Origin: Desulfovibrio sp. MES5
GTDB taxonomy: Bacteria; Desulfobacterota; Desulfovibrionia; Desulfovibrionales; Desulfovibrionaceae
Assembly: GCF_002237645.1 (NCBI RefSeq)
Contig: NZ_MJUZ01000011.1
Location: 235,902 to 299,901, forward strand
DNA length: 64,000 nucleotides
Direction of reading: 5' to 3'
The translations under genes were made by a program, and so were the position numbers. The notes under the pieces are model-generated. The model saw only the letters and a list, made by a program, of their open reading frames with translations, made no database searches and was not told the origin of the DNA. Within the stretch, counting starts at the first letter, position 1; each line of letters opens with the position of its first letter. Of the stretch, positions 16,575 to 25,091 are shown in pieces.

Positions 16575-18185
16575 CTACATGCGCGAGATAAGGCGCGTGA
16601 GGGCGTAGTCCATTTTTTCCAAAGCTTCCTGCAGATCGGTCTGCTCCACCCAGGGGCGGGCCTCCACATCGGCCAGCTTGCCCTTGAACATGCCCCACTT
16701 GCGTTCCACCTCGTCGGTAAGGAAATTCCAGTCCACCTTGGGGTGGGCCTTGGTCTCGTGCGTGATGGTTTCGGCAACCTCGCAACCCACCAGAGTCATT
16801 TCCTCAAGGTAGGAAGCTATGTGGGGCGTGACGGCAAAGCGTTCATGTATGAGCCCGGCCAGGGTTTCCTGGGCCTTGGATTCGCCGTGGGTCAGCACCA
16901 CCTGGGCGCAGTTGTGCACCAGAGGAGCCAGCCATGCAAGAAGCTGGCTTTGCCCGGCATGGCCTGAAAAACCGTTGATGGTGAAAATACGGGCGGCTAC
17001 GTCCATATCTTCGCCGAACAGGGTTATTTTTTTGGCTTTTTCAACAATTTTGCGGCCCGGAGTGCCTACGGCCTGGTAGCCCACAAAGACGATGCTTGCG
17101 CCGGGCTTCCAGATATTGTGGCGCAGGTGGTGGCGTATACGGCCCGCGTTGCACATGCCGCTGGCCGAAATGATGATGGCCGGGCCCTTGTAGTCGTTGA
17201 TGGCCTGCGATTCCGCCACTGACAGCGTGTAGCGCAGGTTGGGCAGGGAGAAGGGGTTGTCGCCGTTATTGAGCATCTTTTGCGCGGCGTCGTCAAAAAG
17301 CTCGCGGTTGCGCTCAAAGACTTCGGTGGCGCGGATGGCCAGGGGGCTGTCCACATACACGGGCATGTCTGCGGGCAACTGGCCCTTTTTGTTGAGCACA
17401 TGCAGGCAGTACAGCACCTCCTGGGTGCGTTCCACGGCAAAGGCGGGAATGATGACTTTTTCGCCCTTGCCGTAGCTGTAGGCGATGGCGTCGGCCAGTT
17501 CCTGATCGCTGACGTCTTCATCTTTGTGGTCACGGTCGCCGTAGGTGGACTCCATAAACACATAGTCGGCCTGGGGCGGATTTTCGGGGCTGCGCACGAT
17601 AAGAGACTGCGGGCGGCCGATGTCGCCCGAAAAGATGAGGCTGGTGGTCTTGCCGTTTTCGGCGGCTTCGATGCGCAGGGAGCCGGAGCCGAGGATATGG
17701 CCGGCGTCGTAGTAGGTGACGGTGATGCCGGGGGCAGGCTCAAAGGTCTTGTGGTAGTCCACCGAGGAAAAGAGGGTGACGGCTTTTTGCGCGTCCGCCA
17801 CGGTGTAGAGAGCTGCGGGGGGATTTTTCAGCCCGCGCCGCATGTATTTTTTGGCTTCCCACTGGGCTTCCATTTCCTGAATATGGGCGCTGTCCTGCAG
17901 CATGAGGTCCAGCAGCTCACTTGTGGCTTTGGTGCAGTATACGGGGTTTGTGAACCCCTCGCGCACCAGCCTGGGCAGCAGGCCCGAATGGTCGATATGG
18001 GCGTGGGTGATGAGGATGAAGTCAATATCTGTGGGGCGGTAGACTTCAGTTTCCCGGTTGCGCGCCTCAATGGCCTTGTTGCCCTGGTGCATGCCGCAGT
18101 CGATGCAAAATCGCTTGCCGCACGCCTCAATCATGTAGCAGGAACCGGTCACGGTTTGTGCCGCGCCCAGAAGTTGAACCTTCAT
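16575..18185 (-). CDS. Beta-CASP metallo-beta-lactamase (RNA-processing type)
   Basis: 536-residue protein of the RNA-specific metallo-beta-lactamase group. The zinc motif is ITHAHIDHSGLLPRL (about residue 58) and later MBL motifs are in YDAGHILGSGSL and FSGDIGRP (about 160-190). The beta-CASP insert includes MESTYGDRDH (about 210), and ISASGMCNAGRIRHHL (about 340) and NGFSGHAGQSQLLAWL (about 405) follow. Relatives are nucleases or RNA-maturation factors. The C-terminal 60 residues are charged and lineage-specific. It heads the minus-strand run with rsmD-coaD-miaA and is divergent from the LOG-family gene. Confidence 0.85.
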   Translation of the reverse strand: MKVQLLGAAQTVTGSCYMIEACGKRFCIDCGMHQGNKAIEARNRETEVYRPTDIDFILITHAHIDHSGLLPRLVREGFTNPVYCTKATSELLDLMLQDSAHIQEMEAQWEAKKYMRRGLKNPPAALYTVADAQKAVTLFSSVDYHKTFEPAPGITVTYYDAGHILGSGSLRIEAAENGKTTSLIFSGDIGRPQSLIVRSPENPPQADYVFMESTYGDRDHKDEDVSDQELADAIAYSYGKGEKVIIPAFAVERTQEVLYCLHVLNKKGQLPADMPVYVDSPLAIRATEVFERNRELFDDAAQKMLNNGDNPFSLPNLRYTLSVAESQAINDYKGPAIIISASGMCNAGRIRHHLRHNIWKPGASIVFVGYQAVGTPGRKIVEKAKKITLFGEDMDVAARIFTINGFSGHAGQSQLLAWLAPLVHNCAQVVLTHGESKAQETLAGLIHERFAVTPHIASYLEEMTLVGCEVAETITHETKAHPKVDWNFLTDEVERKWGMFKGKLADVEARPWVEQTDLQEALEKMDYALTRLISRM

Positions 18186-18642
18186 CGTGGCCTCCGATAA
18201 GAAGTGACGGCCAGAAGCAGCCGCAAAGTCCGTCGCGGCGGAGGGCAGGCAGGCTGCTGTTTTCCGTCTGACGTGCCCCTTTGCCGCAAACCCGGTGCTG
18301 TACAGGGCGCGGCGCGTAAAACGCCGTGCGGGCTGTCATGCAATGGCCGCAGGAGCGTTGGGGACTTTTTTCCATAGCCGCTTGGGGCGCGCAGCGTCAA
18401 GCCTGCGCCGTCTGCCGCCTGACGTGGTCCTGGCCCGGTTTTCCACGTACTGTGGACTGTGCATTGCCTTTACTGCGCCGCCCACATATACTGCCACTCT
18501 GGTTCGCCGGGCGGCAGCAAGCCCCCGGCCCATTTACGCGCTTCCGCCGGAGGGCCGACAACGCCGCGGCAACCAGCCGTTGCTGACGTTTTTTTGCGTC
18601 TGTTTTTTCCGGAAGCCACGGAAGATACCCTAAGGAGAATCC
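18186..18642. other. Divergent intergenic region
   Basis: 457 bp between the divergent metallo-beta-lactamase and LOG-family genes. It presumably holds both promoters, but I could not pick a convincing -35/-10 pair. Overlapping open frames here are shadows in GC-rich DNA with no ribosome binding sites. Confidence 0.35.
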
Positions 18643-19311
18643 ATGCCTGAACTGCAACAAAATATTGTGGACGATCTTGCTTCTGTCACCACCGAGTCCT
18701 GGCGTACCTTCCGCATCATGGCCGAAATGGTGGAAGCTCTGGACACCCTCAACGCCCTCAAGGTCAATTGCATATCCATCTTCGGCTCGGCCCGCAGCAC
18801 GCCTGACACGCAGGAATACCAGGACGCCGAAAAAATTTCCCGGCTGCTGGTCGAATCCGGTTTCGGCATCATCACCGGGGGCGGCCCCGGCGTGATGGAA
18901 GCGGCCAACAAGGGCGCTTTTGACGCTGGCGGCGAGTCCATCGGGCTGCACATCCACCTGCCGCATGAGCAGGGCTGCAACCCGTATGTGAAAACCCGCT
19001 GTAACTTCCGCTATTTTTTCATACGCAAATTCATGTTCGTCAAATACGCCATGGCCTATGTGGTCATGCCTGGCGGCATGGGCACCATTGACGAACTCTC
19101 CGAAGCCTTTGTGCTGGCCCAGACCGGGCGTACGCGCGCCTTCCCCATCGTGCTGTACGATTCCAGCTTCTGGAGCGGCATGGTGGAATGGCTGCGCAAG
19201 AACATGGCCGCGCGCGGCTTTATCCGGGAAAAGGAAATTGACCGGCTCATCACCGTGTGCGACACGCCTGAAGAAGTGGCCAGTCATCTGCGCAAAATCG
19301 TTATTCTTTAG
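18643..19311 (+). CDS. LOG-family (TIGR00730-type) Rossmann protein
   Basis: 222-residue protein with the LOG/lysine-decarboxylase-like signatures: ISIFGSARSTPDT (about residue 43), TGGGPGVMEAANKGA (about 83-97) and the nucleotide-binding VMPGGMGTIDELSEAF (about 142-157), which contains PGGxGTxxE. Relatives cleave nucleotide 5'-monophosphates, some releasing cytokinin-like bases. The AAGGAG ribosome binding site is good. It lies 8 bp before tadA, so the two probably form an operon. The bacterial physiological substrate is not known. Confidence 0.85.
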   Translation: MPELQQNIVDDLASVTTESWRTFRIMAEMVEALDTLNALKVNCISIFGSARSTPDTQEYQDAEKISRLLVESGFGIITGGGPGVMEAANKGAFDAGGESIGLHIHLPHEQGCNPYVKTRCNFRYFFIRKFMFVKYAMAYVVMPGGMGTIDELSEAFVLAQTGRTRAFPIVLYDSSFWSGMVEWLRKNMAARGFIREKEIDRLITVCDTPEEVASHLRKIVIL

Positions 19312-19319
19312 GACGCTGC

Positions 19320-19889
19320 ATGAGGCGGCACGCATCAGACCCCTTCTCCCCCCATTCCGGCGGCCCGGCCTCCGGTGTTGGGGGAGTTCGCGTTTTTGCG
19401 CCAGCCGGGCCTGTGCCCCCCGCGCCGCCGGGGCATAGCTGGGAAAGCCTCATGGGGCGGGCGCTGGAGCGCGCCCGACTGGCCGCTGCCGCCGGAGAAA
19501 TACCCGTGGGCGCGGTTATTGCGGCCCCCGACGGCGCCGTGCTGGCGGAGGAGGGCAACGCCCCTGTGGGCCTGCACGATCCCACGGCCCATGCCGAGAT
19601 TCTGGCCCTGCGCCAGGCCGGGCGTGTTACTGGCAATTACCGGCTTGGCGGTTGCGTGCTGGTTGTCACCCTTGAGCCCTGCGCCATGTGCGCCGCAGCC
19701 TGCATCCATGCCCGCCTTGCCGGGGTGGTTTACGGGGCGGCGGATTCGCAGGCCGGGGCCGTCGTCTCGCGTGCCGAGTATTTTGACGCGCAGAGCGCCA
19801 ATCACAGCCTCTGGCATATGGGCGGCGTGCGCGCGGAGGAATGCGCGGAACTGCTGCGCGGTTTTTTTGCCTCCCGGCGCGAAGAATAG
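19320..19889 (+). CDS. tadA: tRNA-specific adenosine deaminase
   Basis: 189-residue TadA, which converts A34 to inosine in the tRNA-Arg anticodon. The zinc deaminase motifs are PTAHAEILALRQAG (His-Ala-Glu, about residue 88) and EPCAMCAAACIHAR (two Cys, about 118). GEIPVGAVI precedes them as usual. The first 44 residues are Pro/Gly-rich and not part of the family; an alternative ATG at 19452 would give a standard 145-residue enzyme. AGGAC about 8 nt upstream favours 19320. Confidence 0.9.
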   Translation: MRRHASDPFSPHSGGPASGVGGVRVFAPAGPVPPAPPGHSWESLMGRALERARLAAAAGEIPVGAVIAAPDGAVLAEEGNAPVGLHDPTAHAEILALRQAGRVTGNYRLGGCVLVVTLEPCAMCAAACIHARLAGVVYGAADSQAGAVVSRAEYFDAQSANHSLWHMGGVRAEECAELLRGFFASRREE

Positions 19890-20212
19890 GAACGCCACCG
19901 GCGCAGCCGCAGGATTTGGCAGGACTGGCGACTGTTCGGAGTTTTTACGGCAACGGCTCCGGCCAATGTAACAGCTCCGGCCAATGAAGCGGCTCCGGCG
20001 CTTGTGCGGGCAGCCGGGCGCTGCCAATTCTCGGGCATTGCCTGTTCGCTTTGCGGATAGGCATGCTTGGCAGTTATACGCCTTGAAACATTGCGTTTTC
20101 AAGGTTGATCTGCTCTGGATTATGACTGTGGGGAAGCGTCGCTTGCGCGGTTCGTGCCGCACTCCCGGAGCTTCGCCCCAACCGCCATGGGCTGGACCCC
20201 AAAAGGATCACC

Positions 20213-21745
20213 ATGCTGGAACTGACGGTTTTTTTTAGCGGCGCGCTGGTTATGGTGCTGGAAATGGTGGGCGCGCGCGTGCTGGCCCCCTATGTGGGCA
20301 CCTCGGCCATAGTCTGGACAAGCCTTATCGGCGTAGTGCTGGCTTGCCTCGCTCTGGGAGCGTGGGCGGGCGGGCGCATGGCCGACAGGCATCTGTCGCG
20401 CCGGGGCCTGGCCCTGGCCCTGGCCGGAGCCGGTCTTGGCTGCGCGCTTACGGCCCTGTGCCACTCGCTGGTGGGTCAGTGGGTCACAGAGGGCATCGGC
20501 AATCTGTATGTGGCCGCCGTGGCCGCCGCAGTGGGCATTTTTGCCCTGCCCGCCTTCTTTTTCGGGGCCATAAGCCCCTATGCCATCCGTCTGCGCATCG
20601 GCAGCGTCGACACTGCCGGGGCCACGGTGGGGCGGCTGTACGCCCTGTCCACGGCGGGCAGCATTCTGGGCACCTTTCTGGGCGGCTTTGTGCTTATTTC
20701 CTTTTTCGGCAGCGGCAGCATCCTCTGGGGCGTGGCCGTGTGCATGATGGCGCTTTCCCTGTGCAACGCGGCGCGCGGCGGCAAGCTTCGCGCTGCCTTG
20801 CTGGCCCTGTGCCTGATTGGCGCGGTCATGAACGGCATGTACGGAAGCTGGCAGGAAGGCAGGGGAGGGGTGCGGCTTGTGGAAAGCCCCTATAACAGCA
20901 TCCGCGTCTATGAAGGCATGGACTGGGGCGAGGGGGGCCGCGCCGTCCGGCTGATGGCCACCGACCCCGGCTACAGCCAGTCGGGCATGTATCTGGACGA
21001 CCCGGCGGAACTTTATTTTCAGTACACGCGCTTTTATGCCCTTGGCCCGCGCTTTGTGCCCCAGGCCCGCTCCGTGCTTATGCTCGGCGGGGGCGGCTAT
21101 TCCGTGCCCAAGTGGATTCTGGCGGGCAAGTCGGCCCTGGCAGCGCCTGATGAGGTGCGCATGACCGTGGTGGAGATTGACCCGGCCATGACTGAAACAG
21201 CCCGCCGCTGGTTCGGGCTCAAGGACGACGCGCGTCTTACTGTGCAACACGAGGACGCCAGGGCCTTTTTGAACCGGCAGCAGGGGCAGTATGATCTTGT
21301 TTTTGTGGACGTGTTCAACTCGCACTACGCGGTCCCCTTCCAGATGGGCACGGTGGAAGCGGCGCGGGCCTTGCGGCGGGCCGTTGCGCCGGGGGGGGCT
21401 CTGCTCATGAACGTCATCTCCGCTGTGAACGGCGAGGACGGACGCCTGTTTCAGGGCATCTACGGGGCTTTGTCCGCAGCCTTTGCGGAAGTGCAGGTGT
21501 ACTGCGTGTCCCGGCCCGACAGGCCGGATGAAGTGCAGAACCTCATGGTTGTGGCCTTTCCTGAAAAAAGGGCGGGCACTGCCAGGGCGGCGGCGACGGC
21601 AGAAGGCGCGGGCGCAAAGGCCGACGCGGGCATGGCCGCCATGCTGGCTACCCGTCTTACGGGCCCGCTGGTCTTTGACACGCCGCCCCTTACGGACGAC
21701 TTTGCCCCTGTTGAACGCTATGCGCTTATGCTGCTGCGGCAGTAA
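20213..21745 (+). CDS. Membrane-fused spermidine-synthase-like protein
   Basis: 510-residue fusion. Residues 1-205 form about seven transmembrane helices (LTVFFSGALVMVLEMVGARVL; GAISPYAIRLR near 120). The C-terminal half is an aminopropyltransferase-like Rossmann domain: SVLMLGGGGYSVPKWIL (about 288), VVEIDPAMTETARRWF (about 318) and DARAFLNRQQGQYDLVFVDVF (about 345). In classical spermidine synthases the D-x-x-D-P active-site loop comes here, but this protein reads VDVFNSHYAVP, keeping only the first Asp. True polyamine synthesis is therefore doubtful. An AAAAGGATC ribosome binding site precedes the ATG. Confidence 0.8.
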   Translation: MLELTVFFSGALVMVLEMVGARVLAPYVGTSAIVWTSLIGVVLACLALGAWAGGRMADRHLSRRGLALALAGAGLGCALTALCHSLVGQWVTEGIGNLYVAAVAAAVGIFALPAFFFGAISPYAIRLRIGSVDTAGATVGRLYALSTAGSILGTFLGGFVLISFFGSGSILWGVAVCMMALSLCNAARGGKLRAALLALCLIGAVMNGMYGSWQEGRGGVRLVESPYNSIRVYEGMDWGEGGRAVRLMATDPGYSQSGMYLDDPAELYFQYTRFYALGPRFVPQARSVLMLGGGGYSVPKWILAGKSALAAPDEVRMTVVEIDPAMTETARRWFGLKDDARLTVQHEDARAFLNRQQGQYDLVFVDVFNSHYAVPFQMGTVEAARALRRAVAPGGALLMNVISAVNGEDGRLFQGIYGALSAAFAEVQVYCVSRPDRPDEVQNLMVVAFPEKRAGTARAAATAEGAGAKADAGMAAMLATRLTGPLVFDTPPLTDDFAPVERYALMLLRQ

Positions 21746-21812
21746 ATGCCCGCCCCTTGCGATGCCGGGGCGAAAAATGTAGCATCCACAACAAAAGTTG
21801 AGGAGGCGGCCT

Positions 21813-22043
21813 ATGGAATTCAGTACAGTGAGTCCGCTGAGCTTGAGTGAAAATGTTCTGACCATACTTGGCAACAAACTGGCAGCCGGACAGGAGCTCA
21901 CCATGACGGAACGGTTGATGGCTCTGTCCGCAGCGGGAGCGATTGTCGCCAGCAAATACGGCCCCGGCCCGGCGGAAATGGTACTGACCCCGCCGCAGCT
22001 TCCTGAAGATATACGTGGTCTGCTGGCAAATTATGCCGGATAA
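21813..22043 (+). CDS. Small hypothetical protein
   Basis: 76-residue protein beginning MEFSTVSPLSLSENVLTIL. The strong GAGGAGG 6 nt upstream fixes the start at 21813. It is largely helical with no signal peptide and no motif I recognise. It is followed 50 bp later by another small gene, so the two may be co-transcribed. Function unknown. Confidence 0.6.
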   Translation: MEFSTVSPLSLSENVLTILGNKLAAGQELTMTERLMALSAAGAIVASKYGPGPAEMVLTPPQLPEDIRGLLANYAG

Positions 22044-22093
22044 TTTTGCTCGGTCAGGCGAGCGCTCACAAGTCCCCGCAGGGAGAATGCATT

Positions 22094-22375
22094 TTGAACG
22101 AAACCATTGACGATCTTACAGTTCAGTTTGAAGAAAACGGCCAGATCATTGTAAATGAACTGGACAAGGTTGTGCTGAGCAAGGGGCTGTGGACGACCAT
22201 ACTCTTCCGCTACCAGCAGTGGCAGCCTGAAAAGGACGACTTTGGCCCGGATGTGTATGTTATCCGTCGGTACAAAAAGTCCGGCGGCGAGTACCGCCAG
22301 CAGTCCAAGTTCACCATTTCCAGCGCGGAGCAGGCCCGCAAGATTGTGGATGCGCTCAGCAGCTGGATAAACTGA
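22094..22375 (+). CDS. Small conserved hypothetical protein (possible PC4-like fold)
   Basis: 93-residue protein starting at TTG 22094, chosen because AGGGAGA lies 7 nt upstream and no ATG is available in frame. It has alternating beta-like segments (LTVQFEENGQIIVNELDKVV; DVYVIRRYKKSGGEYRQQSK) and a C-terminal helix (SSAEQARKIVDALSSW). The pattern of basic beta-strands plus a final helix vaguely recalls PC4/YdbC single-stranded-DNA binders, but this is a weak impression. A family B repeat begins right after the stop. Confidence 0.6.
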   Translation: MNETIDDLTVQFEENGQIIVNELDKVVLSKGLWTTILFRYQQWQPEKDDFGPDVYVIRRYKKSGGEYRQQSKFTISSAEQARKIVDALSSWIN

Positions 22376-22519
22376 ACAGTGCCGTCACGAGCGCCTTTCC
22401 AGGTATTTCTGCGTCGAACGTCGCCCTTTATTCCGGTCGAGTACCGTCAGAGTACACTCCCTGCATAAAAGACTCGTTCTCAATGATATGACTGGAAATT
22501 CATCTCGCGACAACACTGT
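22376..22519. repeat. Palindromic element, family B copy 3
   Basis: 144 bp, starting ACAGTGCCGTCACGAG one base after the upstream stop codon and ending ACACTGT. Interior order is as in the copies at 7110 and 14101, with scattered substitutions. Confidence 0.8.
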
Positions 22520-22621
22520 CTGGGGAGCTTCACGGTAACATTGCTCAGCGGCTGCGTGCGCAGGCGCTCACAGTGAAGGCGCAGGCACAGCGTGTCCGTG
22601 TAACTGCTCGCTAAACGTTGC

Positions 22622-22668
22622 AAAAAGCGGCTAACCTCAGGTCAGAACCTGCGGTTAGCCGCTTTTTT
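22622..22668. terminator. Bidirectional intrinsic terminator
   Basis: AAAAAGCGGCTAACC and GGTTAGCCGCTTTTTT form a 14-15-bp stem with A-run and T-run on the two sides, between the convergent small gene and ggt. A classical rho-independent shape in both directions. Confidence 0.8.
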
Positions 22669-22697
22669 CTGGATTTGCTACGCCTTATAGCATTTTC

Positions 22698-22723
22698 GCA
22701 TTGAGAATATCCATTCTCAATGC
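22698..22723. repeat. 26-bp perfect hairpin, family D copy 2
   Basis: Identical to 7267-7292, with related flanking sequence (ACCCGCTTCGGCGCG). It lies 180 bp after a family B element, as in copy 1. Confidence 0.7.
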
Positions 22724-22910
22724 TTACAAGACACCCGCTTCGGCGCGTAACCGCGCAAATAAATAGCGCTTGCGCCTCTGCGGCGGCCATGCCCAAAATT
22801 TTTGTGAATGCAGATGGCGTGCTGGTTGAAAGGCGCTGTTTCCAATATTCCCACTTCAGATTAGCAAACTCTTTGAACTCTAAGAAATAAAGGTTTTAGG
22901 GGGAGGGGGC

Positions 22911-22951
22911 GTGGGGGAGGAGACCCTTTTGCAAAAGGGTCCCTCCCCCAC
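22911..22951. terminator. G-rich hairpin, family C copy 3
   Basis: GTGGGGGAGGAGACCCTTTT, loop GC, AAAAGGGTCCCTCCCCCAC: about 19-bp stem with one bulge, directly downstream of ggt on the minus strand. Preceded by TTTTAGGGGGAGGGGGC, the family's usual lead-in. Confidence 0.6.
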
Positions 22952-22980
22952 AAAGTCTTTCAGCCTGACAGCCGCTATAG

Positions 22981-24639
22981 TTAAAGGGCCGCCACCTGGC
23001 CGTCGCCGCGCGGGTCCGAGGCTCCCTGCCAGACGCCGTTGGGCCGCCGCAGTATGGCCCCGGCGTGTCCCATCAGTTCCGTGAAGTCGTCCATGCGCCG
23101 CACCACATGCCCGCGCCGGGTCAACTCCTGCGCGACGCTTTCAGAGATGCGTCCCTCAAGCTTGAGGTCATTGCACTCTTCGCCCCAGCTTCGGCCCAGC
23201 AGCCAGCGCGGCGCGTTGACGGCGTCCTGCGGGCTCATGCCAAAATCCACAATGCGCGTGGTCATGGCCGCGATGGTCTGCGGCTGGCCGTCGCCGCCCA
23301 TGCTGCCGTACACAAGGTGAGGCTGCCCGTCCTTGAGCAGCATGGCGGGCGTCAGGGTATGCAGGGTGCGTTTGCCCGGCAGCAGGCAGTTGACGTGTCC
23401 CGGGTCAAGGGCAAAGGCGCAGCCCCTGTTTTGCAGCACAAAGCCCGCGCCGTCCGCCACCACGCCCGAACCGAATTCATGATAGATGCTTTGTATGAGC
23501 GACACCGCGTTGCCAGCCGCATCCACAACGCCAAGCCAGATGGTGTCGCCGCCGGGGGGCAGGGGGGGCAGGGCGTCCCCGCGCCGGTCCATGTGGATGC
23601 GCGCCGCCTGCTGCTGGCCGTGTTCCGGTGAAAGCAGGCGTTGCGTGGGGATGTCGGCAAAATCGGGGTCCGTCAGATAGTGCTGGCGGTCGATGAAGGC
23701 TTCGCGGGTGGCTTCAGCCATGACGTGGTAGTAGTCGGCAGTGCCCTCGCCCAGAATGTCTATGTCCATTTGATTAAGGATATTAAGAATTTCCAGTGTG
23801 GCCAGCCCCTGACAGTTGGGCGGCGGCGTGCAGGCCGTATAGCCCCTGTAGTCCACCCGCAAGGGGTCGGTCCAGTCAGCAGTGTGGCTGCCGAGGTCCT
23901 TGTGCGTGAGCAGGCCGCCCTGACGTTGCATGGCGCTTATGATGGCCCGCGCCGTGCGGCCTTCATAAAATTCTTCGGGGCCGTTGGCAGCCAGTCGGGC
24001 CAGGGTTTCGGCCAGTTGCGGCTGGCGCATGACAGCGCCAAAGCCCGGCGGGTGTCCTTCGGGCGTAAAGTACAGGCTGCGGAAGTCTTCGGACTGATGC
24101 AGGCTGTAGTTCGGCCTGCCGCTGCTCACCAGGGCCAGCCCGTTTGCCAGGGAATGGGACACGGCAAACCCGTAGGATGCGTGTTCCTGCGCCGGGGCCA
24201 GCACGTCGGCCCAGTTCAGGGGCGAGGCCATGGTTTTTTTGCTGTGCGCAAAAGCCGCGCCCCAGCCGGACACAGCGCCCGGAACGGTCAGCGCCGCCAG
24301 CGGGCCGCGCGTGGGCACGGTCTTGTGGCCGCGCTCTGCGTAGAGGGCGGCGGTGGCCGCCTGCGCCGCCCGGCCGCTGCCGTTGAGCGAGCGCAGGTTC
24401 TGCGTGGCCGCATCATAGATGAGCCAGAAGTTGTCGCCGCCGAGGCCGCACATGTGGGGGTAGACCACAGAAAGCACGGCGGCTGCGGCAATGGCCGCAT
24501 CCACGGCGGTGCCGCCCTTGCGCAGGATGTCGCGCCCCGCCTGGGAGGCCAGATAGTGGGGGCTTGTGACCATGCCCCGCAGGCTCAGGGGATTGCTGGC
24601 AGTGGAAGATGTGAAGGAATACCGGTGGCTGGATTGCAT
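22981..24639 (-). CDS. ggt: Gamma-glutamyltransferase family protein
   Basis: About 552-residue Ntn-hydrolase of the gamma-glutamyltransferase family, acting on glutathione-like or other gamma-glutamyl compounds. The N-terminal region has GGTAVDAAIAAAAVLSVVYPH and MCGLGGDNFWLIYD. The self-processing nucleophile Thr is in GGDTIWLGVVDAAGNAVSLI (about residue 370), and GSMGGDGQPQ near 460 matches the family glycine motif. I see no clear signal peptide, so a cytosolic YwrD-like enzyme is likely. The start is ATG 24639 (MQSSHRYS); the frame stays open far upstream but that sequence is repeat DNA. Confidence 0.87.
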   Translation of the reverse strand: MQSSHRYSFTSSTASNPLSLRGMVTSPHYLASQAGRDILRKGGTAVDAAIAAAAVLSVVYPHMCGLGGDNFWLIYDAATQNLRSLNGSGRAAQAATAALYAERGHKTVPTRGPLAALTVPGAVSGWGAAFAHSKKTMASPLNWADVLAPAQEHASYGFAVSHSLANGLALVSSGRPNYSLHQSEDFRSLYFTPEGHPPGFGAVMRQPQLAETLARLAANGPEEFYEGRTARAIISAMQRQGGLLTHKDLGSHTADWTDPLRVDYRGYTACTPPPNCQGLATLEILNILNQMDIDILGEGTADYYHVMAEATREAFIDRQHYLTDPDFADIPTQRLLSPEHGQQQAARIHMDRRGDALPPLPPGGDTIWLGVVDAAGNAVSLIQSIYHEFGSGVVADGAGFVLQNRGCAFALDPGHVNCLLPGKRTLHTLTPAMLLKDGQPHLVYGSMGGDGQPQTIAAMTTRIVDFGMSPQDAVNAPRWLLGRSWGEECNDLKLEGRISESVAQELTRRGHVVRRMDDFTELMGHAGAILRRPNGVWQGASDPRGDGQVAAL

Positions 24640-24808
24640 TGTGACCTCGTGCTGGCTGTCCCGCAGGAATTCCGGCGTGCCGGGGCGCGCCGAAGATGTT
24701 TCGCGGGAAGTATGCCACAGGAGGGCGCAAGGAGCAAAGGAAGGTCCGGGGCCTGGGCGCAGGCGAGGGCAGATGCGCTTTGAAATGGCGTGGTGCCGGA
24801 AGGCTCTG

Positions 24809-24827
24809 TCTCGTGACGGCACTGTCT
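24809..24827. repeat. Solitary family B end
   Basis: GTCTCGTGACGGCACTGTCT matches one terminal repeat of family B. The rest of the element is absent, so this may be a deletion relic. Confidence 0.5.
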
Positions 24828-24845
24828 GGTGCGCTACGTAACTGC

Positions 24846-24995
24846 AAGGAAGCCTGATTAAAGAGCCTCCTGGAAACGCGCAGTTATTTTGTTTGGCAAG
24901 CGCGATCTTTTTTAAGCAGGAGTGGACTCTTCCGTCCTCGACTGTTTCAAAAAAAGTGAAGCAACGCCGCCAAACGAAATAAATCAGCGTTTCCA
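24846..24995. repeat. MITE-like palindromic element, family A copy 2
   Basis: 150-bp inverted copy of 4491-4650: it begins AAGGAAGCCTGATTAAAGAG and ends AAATCAGCGTTTCC. The interior AGGAGTGGACTCTTCCGTCC matches the reverse complement of copy 1. It lies upstream of ggt and downstream of tgt. Confidence 0.8.
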
Positions 24996-25021
24996 CAATG
25001 AGAGTTTTAGGGGGAGGGGGC

Positions 25022-25059
25022 GTGTGGGGGGACCCTTTTGCAAAAGGGTCCCCCCACAC
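25022..25059. terminator. G-rich hairpin, family C copy 4
   Basis: GTGTGGGGGGACCCTTTT, loop GC, AAAAGGGTCCCCCCACAC: a perfect 18-bp stem just downstream of tgt on the minus strand. The stem differs in sequence from other copies but keeps pairing, i.e. compensatory changes. Confidence 0.65.
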
Positions 25060-25091
25060 ACAAAGCCTTTCACCCAGGTCTTTCTCCCGGA

